Assembly: GCA_007026445.1 (NCBI GenBank)
Contig: VDMD01000055.1
Span: forward strand, 110,109-174,108
Source: Schizophyllum amplum
Taxonomy: Eukaryota; Basidiomycota; Agaricomycetes; Agaricales; Schizophyllaceae
Direction of reading: 5' to 3'
Length of the DNA: 64,000 nt
Position 1 is the stretch's first letter; each line of letters starts with the position of its first letter. The notes below the pieces were generated by a model. That model was not told where the DNA came from, made no database searches, and saw only the letters and a list, made by a program, of their open reading frames with translations. This document shows, in pieces, positions 34,071-42,845 of this stretch. The position numbers and the translations under genes were made by a program.

Positions 34071-35694
34071 ATGGCTGAAACCTCACTGTGCGTGCTTAAT
34101 CGTCCTGCGATGTGATTTCTAAAGAGTTCGCCTCTTCAGCCTCGACGCCAATAAGTACAAGGCGCTCTTTGCTCAGACCACGTCGAAGCCAAAGAGCTTG
34201 CGCAGATGGGAGCGCATGGACCTGTTTCCAGCTGTCCTACCCATGGACCTCTGCCCTCCCGAGCTGTCTGCCAACGTTCAAGGCCTCTCACCTCCCCCCT
34301 ATAGGCTTGGATGGCAATACGGTGAGGAGGACTTCCGCGCAAAGTTTTGCAAGGATGATTGCGGGGTTATTCCTGGGTTTGAAAAGCATATCTATGACCG
34401 CTTTCTGGCCGGAGACCCTACCGGCCGCCAACGGTGCGTATCTTCTAGGTTCGGAGCAAGCCCCGCGCTCCGGCACGCGGCGTGCCGCGTCCTTCGCAGA
34501 AGGGGCTTGGGACAAAGTCCTAATCGGGAGGTACTCACGTTCGCCCTGCTGGCATCGTAATTCTCGACGCCTGTGCCCGCAAAAATATGAGTATAGCACT
34601 ATGAAGTGACTGCTATCTGCCCATAAATCTCTTTTGATGCACCGGTTCATCGTTGAATTGCGAGAGGCTGGCTAATAGAGATCACATGCTCCCACAATCC
34701 GGGACCTATTGCTCATCCTCAAGACCGTGTGAAGACACAGTTTTCGGGCAGTGCATGCTAGAGCACTATTGAATGATATATTGCAACTTTCAAACGAGAT
34801 CAGATCCGTACGCGGTACATAGGTTGAGGTTCTTTGCAAGACCGAGAGCGCTGTGACAGGCCTGTGACATGTTGTCACCGGTCCCAGCACACGCCCACAA
34901 CACCTTGTCGACGGTCCTGCATCCGAGCGCAGCGGTTGGGAAATTCCAGCAAAGGTATATGTTTTCTTATAAGGTGACTGGACGTGTCTGCCATCAAAAT
35001 ACATCAGAATCATATCACCAAAATATTCGATTTACCGGCCAATTTCTCCCATCCGGCGAGAGACGAGTCCATACACGTCGTTCGAGTACATGAGGCGCTC
35101 CGTAAAGCTCATAGGTCGAGAGCTTGGACCTTTAGGTATTTTATGGCGTTGCTCTTTGGTAATTCCGGACCTCAAGCACACTTTAGCCACACAAGGAAGC
35201 CAAAAGTGAAAAAATCACATTGTCTCCACTTCTCGCCTGTATTGCATATGTATTAGAGTACCTGAGGCTGATAGAAGTAGACAGCTGCTTAGATGTGCAT
35301 CTCAAAAAGCCATATGCCGAGTTTGGCGGCGAGCGGCGCCTTTGACCGATGTCCATGGCGGTCAGAGCAAAGTGTCTGTTTCGTGAACTTTGTCACAAGC
35401 CCCTCCACTCGCAAGCTCGCGGAGGCTTTTTTAATAGTCCAAAAAAGGAAGGTATACTCGCGTGCGCGCGCGTGGAGGGGCTTGATCCGAACCTACGTAT
35501 CTTCCACTGCAAAAGGGCTTTGCTGATTCACCAGTAGTGCCCCTCAGCTCGATTTCGACGAGTTCTGCGTCGTCTACATCAGAACGAATGGCGGCAAGAA
35601 GAAGACTGTGGGAGACATCGACATGAGTGTGGTAGAGAGCGTGAAGCGTATCCTAGGGGAACAGAATCCGCCGATGTGGTACCGTGCCTTCTAA
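34071..35694 (+). CDS. Small protein of unknown function, intron 2 invaded by a transposon
   Basis: Three exons: 34071..34087, 34125..34433 and 35538..35694 (483 bp, 160 aa, phases consistent). The product starts MAETSLVRLFSLDANKYKAL, continues YRLGWQYGEEDFRAKFC and FLAGDPTGRQRAPQ across the second splice, and ends LDFDEFCVVYIRTNGGKKK, VESVKRILGEQNPPMWYRAF. It has no signal peptide or membrane segment. I do not recognise the family, but the even composition and exact splice fit support a real gene. Intron 1 is short (37 bp). Intron 2 is 1,104 bp because of the element at 34446-35495; without the element and one target duplication it is 45 bp (gtgcgtatcttcc...ccagtag). Whether splicing still works is unknown. 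Confidence 0.6.
34446..35495. mobile_element. 1,050-bp terminal-inverted-repeat element (MULE-like, non-autonomous)
   Basis: Ends are taggttcggagcaagcccc (34446-34464) and its inverse ggggcttgatccgaaccta (35477-35495): 19 bp with one mismatch. A perfect 9-bp duplication cgtatcttc flanks it at 34437-34445 and 35496-35504. A second inverted match lies further in: ggggcttgggacaaagt (34501-34517) against the inverse of actttgtcacaagcccc (35387-35403), so each terminus itself contains a caagcccc...ggggcttg hairpin. No transposase frame is present. A 9-bp target duplication and subterminal structure fit Mutator-like elements; Merlin- or hAT-like classes (8-9 bp) cannot be excluded. Confidence 0.85.
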
Positions 35695-36461
35695 GGGAAT
35701 ACTAATCTGGTACGCATTGTAGCCCTGCACACTCTGATGGACTTGTGCATATATAAAGAGCGCGTCCAATCACTTGGTTTTTTCTACGGTGCAATACAGT
35801 ACACTAGTAGCTACATGTGGATTTCTACCCGGAGGCTATCGGCACTGCCCCCATTGGACAAAATTAATAGGCTTTGGGTTTGCGTGGTTTAGCTTTGGTT
35901 TTGGCTCACGTGACGTTAGCTTTCGTCTTCCGCCACGTGATCTTGGCTTTGTTCTCTTGACTTTCGTCCAAACCACCCTGGCCTACGTCAACGTTCTCTC
36001 CGCCTTTGCTTTCGCTCTCAGGCCTCTCACTGATGCGTTAGTTCTTGAGCTTCCTCACATCTCGTGACCGCCGCGGTGTCGCCCGGCGCCCGGCGCCCGC
36101 CCAATCGAGCGGAGGCCCGCGTGTGAGCCTCGACGTACCTACTGGCATCCCCTCACATGCACCACGACGGGGGACACCATCCGAAGACTCCGGACCGCAC
36201 TATGCATGCAGGGGAGAACCTTGGTATTGCAGATCTCAGGTGCGCTGGCGACGTCCTCTCATATCCTCGCGTTCTGTGTCGAGGGCGACTCGCTCTGAAT
36301 CCTCTTCGCACAGGGAAATCGGGGTACTGACCTTGATAGGAACAGCATGATCTCCACTTCGTCCCGCGCCATCGTGAGACCAGCTTATACGTAGGTTGGT
36401 GTTCTTACAGAGCGATTGTTGCTCCCGGCACCGCACCCGCGTGGTCGTTCTAGGAGAGAAT
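35695..36461. other. Intergenic region with dispersed repeat
   Basis: About 770 bp. The part 35855-35985 is an inverted, diverged relative of 38074-38245 (see repeats). No gene seen. Confidence 0.5.
35855..35985 (-). repeat. Dispersed repeat, inverted copy A
   Basis: The reverse complement aligns with 38074-38245: both contain ggtttggacgaaa, gaaagctaacgtca-gtga, accaaagc and a cctaatt(c/t)tgtcca block, with several short indels. It includes cacgtga-type palindromes. Boundaries are approximate; it may be a fragment of a mobile element. Confidence 0.5.
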
Positions 36462-37654
36462 ATGTCGACCCTCTCATCCACGCTCTATGCTTCGACGCGC
36501 CAAACCGCCGGAGCAGCACTTCTGTCCGGAAAGAGCGCTAAGCTCCCATGTCTTAAGGTGAGATTTTTGTCCATTGTAATTCAAGCTCAGCGGACGCTCA
36601 CTGCCGAAGTTTTCAGTTGATACCGTGCATGTCGATTATCTTGGGAGTTTCGACCGTTGGGGGCGTGCACGCAGTTGCCCTGCGAAAAGTGTTGTATGAG
36701 GTAAGTACGTTCGGCGCCGACTGATACTTTATATCCCTTACGACCACCTAGGGATCTGCTAACAGGTTTAGGATACTATGGGAGCGCGCACGCACCCTGC
36801 TCGAGGGACGTGCATATATACAACGCCCGCAACGGCTGAGCTAATCAATGCGCCACCTCCCGTCTTCGAGTCCCACCACCACACCGTAAGACAGCACATG
36901 CGTCTGGCGAGCAAGGTCGAAAGCTCGTGAGCTGATAGTTCAACGTCCAGCAAGCGAGGCGGGCGATAGACGGTGAGTAAAGCTGGCGTGGAGGGTGGCC
37001 TGCTAGTGGTCGTGTTAAGCTTCGAATTCGCTGTCTGACAGCGATTCGGTACTAATCACCCCGCTCCTCATCCCCGTCACCCTTGAGACTCCCACTGCGA
37101 GCACGCAGACGGCTGGCTCTATAGCAGGTACCGGGCCTCCTGGCGATGGTCAGCATTCGCGTCCGGCGCATACTACAGACGATGGTTGGCCCACCGAAGC
37201 ACCGACCAACCACGAGGCTGCAGCATCCTCGTCACTCAACGCCATCGTATTCTTGTCCGACGGGGACGCACCCAGCACGCCCACTGCATGGACGTTTCGT
37301 TGTTGCCGACCGACTTGCAATGGGAGCATTCGTAAGTTCATATATGCACCTGGACACGTCACTCGCCCACTCATTAGATGGACTTCTGACAATCCCCCGC
37401 CATCTCCCACCGCTCCTTCTCGCGGCAGAGGTCGTGGCGGGCGAGGACGCGTCGCAAACTTTGTAGGAGAGCGCGGGGGCAACCACGGCGGAGGCGTGGC
37501 GGCACTCGTGGTGGACGCGGTGGTAGTGCACATGGCGGCGGAGGGAGCGCGGGGGCGGGCGCGGCCCACGGGGAAAACAGGTGCAAGTCAAGGGGACCGC
37601 GCGTGGCTTGACGAGAGTGTGGGTGAGTTGCAGGCCAAGTCGCGCGGCAAATAA
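36462..37654 (+). CDS. Unrecognised multi-exon gene, hypothetical
   Basis: Four exons fit: 36462..36557, 36617..36700, 36772..36972 and 37042..37654, about 330 aa, with canonical splice signals (gtgaga, gtaagt, gtgagt). All phases agree if one A is removed from the AAA at 36920-36922; otherwise the frame stops at residue 112. The product starts MSTLSSTLYASTRQTAGAAL, has a hydrophobic stretch IPCMSIILGVSTVGGVHAVA, and a Gly/Arg-rich segment RGRGRGGRGRVANFVGERGG late in the chain. No family recognised. The exon structure is coherent but the last exon's composition is unusual, so part of this model may be wrong; the opposite strand also has an open frame there. Confidence 0.35.
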
Positions 37655-38716
37655 AATGCCGCCCGGCGAGCGTCGCGGACGCGGTCCGGTACGGAGGCTT
37701 TGCACGGCTCGGCAAGCAATGAGAACAGGATGGGAAATGACAGCGGCCCACTCAATCGATCAGCAAAGCAAGCCCGGCGAGTCGACGGGAGAGGTAAGCG
37801 CTTCTCGGACATACTACTGTGTTGACCAGGTCTTCCGCACGGAACAGGCGCTTTCAAACACATGCGTTACTAATGTGAGCGACGCGTGCGAGACTAGGAC
37901 ATGCGAGCGACGGTGTTCGACGTGCTCGCAAGTTGAATGCAATATTTACCGCGACAAGTATATACAGCTTGCGTGACATATCGGACTCTGTGACAACTTG
38001 TCACTGGCTCCCCATCTTCCCTAGTTCTAGAGCTCTCTTGAAAGACCAAATGGCAAGGCGAAGACGTGCACTTGGGGTTTGGACGAAATTCCAAGACCGA
38101 AAGACGAAACCCAACATCATGTGACTCAAAGCTAACGTCATGTGACCCAGAGCTAGCGTCATGTGATCTCAAACCAAAGCCAAGCCCGCCAAAGCGACGA
38201 CCGAAAGCCTGCGCGAACGCTACCTAATTCTGTCCAGTCCGGGCACTTATACCGGAGCGCCGGTAAACACACCCTCGCTTGACTTCCACCAAGGCCTCAC
38301 GCGCTCGTACTTGGCTCACAGCAATTATAGATTTGCCAAAGGCTCGCCACGACTGACCAGCTCGCCTTCCTAGGCCAGCCGTAGACTCGCATCAAGCTTG
38401 TTCACGCGCTCATACTTAGTGCCGCGTACGTGAGTTCACCATCCGCCCTTCCCACAACCTTCCCAAGCCCCTCCGCCGTCATCTCGCCAACGGCCAGCAA
38501 TTATCGCCCGGTCCGCAAGTCAAGGTTAACGAACGGTGTGATCCTCACTGTAAGTGCACACCGCTGTCCAAGCTGCATGCCGAAAACCATAAGTATGTTC
38601 TTATCTGACGCCCCTTCACCCCTTGCTCTTCCCGGTACAAGTCACTAACCACCTCTTGAGATTCTTGTACATCAATCCATAGCAAAACGATATGTAGCTC
38701 TATATCTGTACCCTCT
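37655..38716. other. Intergenic region with dispersed repeat and 3' flank of M64 copy 2
   Basis: About 1.06 kb. 38074-38245 is a dispersed repeat (copy B of 35855-35985), and 38561-38716 is duplicated at 33360-33517. A tgtgacaacttgtcactg palindrome-like sequence is at 37989-38006 and a similar acttgtcactg at 42841. No gene seen. Confidence 0.5.
38074..38245 (+). repeat. Dispersed repeat, copy B
   Basis: Related in inverted orientation to 35855-35985. It carries three tandem variants of a catgtgac element (catcatgtgactcaaagct, cgtcatgtgacccagagct, cgtcatgtgatctcaaacc, 19-20 bp apart), a short local repeat of its own. Confidence 0.5.
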
Positions 38717-41232
38717 TCATGCACAATGCGACGTCGTAACCGTCCTCGTTGACAAAAGCCTTCCCTCCTCATCTTTGCGTACCTCTTCCGTCGAGAATGC
38801 GACATCGACCTGAGCCCAAAGTCAGCAATTGTTTTTCACCTCCGCTCTCCCATCCACTCACTGTCCATGTCTCCCCATTGCGCACTGCTATCGCCATCGC
38901 GTCTGTGAGACTCTCCATGACCGCGCCGTCCTTTGACCAAGTCACCGTGTACCTCTCCTTCACCCCAATGTCTTTCTCTCGCAGCTGACCTAAAGCCACC
39001 AACCGGAGGTCGATCGCATGTACCCCCTCTGGGCCACACGTCTCGTCGACGCCGTCGATGAGATCGACTTGGGCCAACAGCGTCAGCCACAACGACTCGA
39101 GGCAGACGTTGCAGAACCCAGGCGCGGTCACCAGCCTCATGAGACAATCTTCGTTCGTCGGGCGGTACCGCGTCGCATTTTGGTCGTCGAATCTGTGCAT
39201 GCCTCGTTAGCCTTTGCCCCCGTGCCACAAGTTCATCACAGGCACACAAACTACGCACGTCGGAAATAGCCCATACACCCCCGGTCGCGCGTCGAACCTG
39301 TCATCTCATCAGCCTTCTTCCTTACCCTTCATGCAACGCTCGAAATCAAACACTCACTCATCCTCCTCACCAAACTCCAACACCTCCATATTACACAACT
39401 GCGCCTCTCCCTCCCTCTCCTCCTCCAATAACTCAAACACTAGCTCGTGCTCCCCTTCCCCCAACCGCCCTGGCACATATATATCATAATGCCACCTATC
39501 CATCCCAATCCCCGCGCGCGGCGCCCAGCCCAGATCCCGCCCGTCCAGCAGCACGCGCGCATCCGAGGCGAGGGGTAGTCCGGAGAGCGAGAAGCGCACG
39601 AGCGCGCGGGCGTGGGCGCCGGAGGAGGGGAAGGTGGCGGACCAGGGGGCGGAGGTGTTGAGGAGCGTCCAGGGGTAGGCCTGGAAGGGCATGACGGAGC
39701 GCTCGACGCGGGGCGTGGCGGAGCGCTCGCCCTCCGAAGACAAGGCATCGTCATCGGGAGACAAGGCAGCGCCATCAACATCAGTCGCGCCGCCTACCTC
39801 GCCTCCACCCACCTCGTTCGCCAACCAATGCGCCCACGGTACCTTACGCGTGCTGGACGCCGTGTTAGCGCCATAGTACCCGTCCCCGCCATCGTACTCC
39901 TCGCCGACCCAGGGGATCGAGTGCCCGAGCTCGTGGCGGAGGACGAGGACGCCGTTTGCGGGTGAGTTGGTGATGGTGCTGAGTAGATGTGTTAGTTCAT
40001 AGGTGGGGGATGGGTTGGTGAAGAGGTGGATATGTCAGTGTAGAGGTATGTGACGGAGGTGGGCGGAATAGTGAGGGAGCTGGGGAGAAAGTTGAGCAGA
40101 GGAAACTGAGCAGGCAAGCGGGAAAGTCTAGTCTCGTCATCGACTAAATACCCCATCACTCACGTCGCGCCCTCATTGTGTCTGCTTTCCAAGCCTGTTG
40201 TGGGTGAGTGGTCGCTTATGTCTTGTCCGATGATTCACACCAACCTCCATACAGTGGACTGTTACCTATACGGTGGTCGTCAGCACTCAAAATGTCCTCG
40301 GTGAGAGAATGCAATGCAACTCACCCAGGATAATCGGAAAGTCGCACTGCGTGCCCAACGCCTTGCAAGCGGCCACGTTAACGTCCGGCTTGCCAACGTA
40401 TACCGCGCGCAGCTCCGTGCCGTCGCGGTACAGGCCGTACGTGGTGCTGTGCGAGACAATCAGGTTCAACTTCTCTCAAGAACAAACACTGTGCGCGGGA
40501 GCCCTCTCTTACTTCTTGGGTATGCCACCCCAGCCGATGCCACTCTGAGAGTCGTCGTCAGCATGGTCTCGCAGCAAATTCGTGTTCACGGTCGCAAAAG
40601 AATGGAGACCTCGATGCTCGCCTTAAGCGTAACACGTTCATGCTCTCGCTTTCATGATACATTCATGCTCGCCTTTGCACGCTCACCTCCGCACTCGCCG
40701 TAAACGCGGCCCACATATTTAGCAGCGGCTCAACGCTGCCGTATGTCTTATTACCGGCGACGAGTCCCTCCGCGAGCATGTCCGCGTCGGCGAAGAACGC
40801 TGCCTTCTCGGAAGCGAGGTCTGTGCTGATGTATAAGCAAAAGAGCGAAGAAGGCCAGAGCCATAAGAAGAAAAGGCAACAGGTTCAGTAAGTAAAATGC
40901 AGGAGCGAAGGAGCGCATTCTCATGAGTCAATAGGACGCAGAGAAATCACCCTCACGTACATCCATCTGCAAAGAACACAAGATCAATACGGTTCTCTGA
41001 CGGGCCATGCGCCATGAGCGAGCGTAGTTCCATTGGCGGTGGCGGCGGGAGCGCTCGCAGTGGCTGCTGGCCGCTCTCTGCCAGTACAATGGGGCTGTGG
41101 CCGTGACCTTTCGACGACCATCATTAGAAATGATGCGTGCCACTGGTATAAGATTGAAGGACGCGTACCTGCATGTCCCAGGACCTCACCAAAGAGTGCG
41201 AGCGTGAGAATCGGTGCCATATAGGACATCAT
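38717..41232 (-). CDS. Secreted M64-type metallopeptidase, copy 2 (intact)
   Basis: Paralogue of the gene at 13145-15148, about 544 aa in eleven exons: 41232..41169, 41107..40961, 40820..40687, 40544..40513, 40446..40325, 40265..40245, 40194..40164, 39978..39358, 39296..39258, 39192..38862, 38809..38717. All phases agree with no correction. The signal peptide (MAPILTLALFGEVLGHA; the ATG may be 41232, 41229 or 41220) precedes PPPPPMELRSLMAHG and RIDLVFFADG. The zinc site is RHELGHSIPWVGEEYDGG. Compared with copy 1 there is an acidic Ser/Gly insert after WLANEVGGG, and the segment NSPLYGG continues LESRHNEGAT instead of LGGRFT. The C-terminal part keeps FCNVCLESLW and ends VTTSHCA. Intron positions match copy 1 closely, so the genes arose by duplication; substrate unknown. 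Confidence 0.85.
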
Positions 41233-41684
41233 GATGTCCTCTTGCGCAAAGGTCTGAGTCACGGATCCGGACGTATGTGAGAAACCCGGGGATAGGGATG
41301 GACGGGAAGAGTGAGAGGGAGGAGTTCTCCTGGAGGTCAAAGGCGAGATCAAGGCAGGAGGACGAGGCGAACGACGTCCGTTTAAGATAAGTAGCAGCTG
41401 AGATGCCGAGATAAGGCGCGCCGTTCACGCGACCGCGTAGAGCGTCAGATCCGAGCTTCCGGCGTACCTCGTTGTATGCACGCATGCTGGCAGATGAGCG
41501 GTGCGGCTCAATCGTCCGAAAGTCCACGCGTGGTTGGCGATGCCCGGAAAGTCTTTGTCACTGTCAGTTGAAGAAATCCACTCAGGTGACCGTGATGCAT
41601 ATACGGCTGGTTCTGAAATTTGATCACTGAAAACAGACGTGCGGTTCTAGAGTATGGTCACCCCGTCCAGGGTACACTCTCATA
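41233..41684. other. Intergenic region (M64 copy 2 promoter, NF-YC 3' flank)
   Basis: About 450 bp. No gene seen. Confidence 0.55.
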
Positions 41685-42505
41685 TCATATTCGGGGTGGT
41701 ACAGAGGCGGCGTCGTTGAGTAAGGATTCCAGCTGAGCGACGACGTCAATGAACTTCCTGTATTGCAACTCTCACAAACCACATACCTCCTCTAGCACTT
41801 CAGACTCGTGGTGATTGCGCATATTGCCGGCGGAACCACCTACTCCTTGGCCGGTGCTATTCCCTTCCTGCTGATACGGTTAGCCAGAATCGAGGTGTCC
41901 GATGCTCAGGTTGTACGCACCTCCTCCGTCTTCAACACTTTTCGCGCTGGAGCGGGGGCAAAGGGCAGATCATCCCTCGGTACAATGTCGATCAAAAAGT
42001 CAAACTGGTCGGACTTGCTCAGAGCCTTCGCAATATCAGCGCGCGAAAGCGTCCGTCGCTTGTTTGCGTCAGCGACGATGAACGCGCGAGCAGTAATCTC
42101 AGCAATGAAGACTGATGCAATGTAAGACGCAATTCAGATATAGAGCAACAAACGGATCGGAATAGACACACTTTCGCAAGCTTTGCAGAACAATATTGGG
42201 GCTGCGGCGCGGGTCATGGACGCGGCGCGCGGCGGAGGTGACAGAGCAGCGTACCGTCTGCGGCTATCATCTAGAGATACATAGTTTAGCAGGCATCTAT
42301 ACTTTGACTGGCAGAACTTCCTCACCTTTACGTCAGGATCGCTCTTCATGACTTTCTTAATGCGCGCAAGCGGGAGTGCTGGATGGCGGTAGTCCGGCGT
42401 TTCCTGCTCAGCTGCGTCCACCTGCCGCTGCCAGAAGGAGCGCAGAAAGTCATTCAGCGGTTGTCCAGCTTGAACGAGGGGCTCAGAAGTGCTTTCGGGG
42501 GGCAT
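41685..42505 (-). CDS. CCAAT-binding factor subunit C, NF-YC/HAP5
   Basis: Histone-fold subunit of the trimeric CCAAT-binding transcription factor (NF-Y/HAP complex), about 182 aa. Exons 42505..42326, 42270..42255, 42201..42172, 42111..41921, 41870..41787 and 41732..41685 (549 bp, phases consistent). Diagnostic sequence: [80 protein letters not shown] and [12 protein letters not shown]. These cover the whole conserved core including the NF-YA/NF-YB contact surface. The 16- and 30-bp exons inside the core are very small. An in-frame ATG at 42550 could add 15 residues, but these are not conserved in what I remember of the family. Confidence 0.93.
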
Positions 42506-42845
42506 GATGATGGCTGTCGGAGAACAATCCTGCCCAGCCCCGACGGTCATCTAATCTTATCTCGGGAATCGGCCCGAACAACACTTGGACCTAGGTATAT
42601 CCTGGACCCACACCTCCACTTAACTGGAAATTTTGTCTTGACTTTCTGTTCAGCAGTAACAGCGGGAACCAGACGTCAGACGATTCTAAGGGTTTGCCCG
42701 TACATCATGAGTAGATAACATAAATATATAAGCACTGTCAGCAAACAAAGCGTCGATAACATATACAACTAAGCCCAGGTCGTTGTAGTCGTACGGGTAT
42801 CTGTCTCTTCAATGGTACAAGCCTTCTCATGTCCACTACAACTTG
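42506..42845. other. Short intergenic region
   Basis: About 340 bp between NF-YC start and the 3' end of the next gene. It contains a tataaatatataagc-like AT-rich stretch (42720-42733). No gene seen. Confidence 0.5.

Noticed and set aside
36821..36852. tRNA T-arm-like string cttcgagtcccaccaccac
   Set aside because: No matching acceptor, D or anticodon stems around it; it lies in a plausible coding exon.
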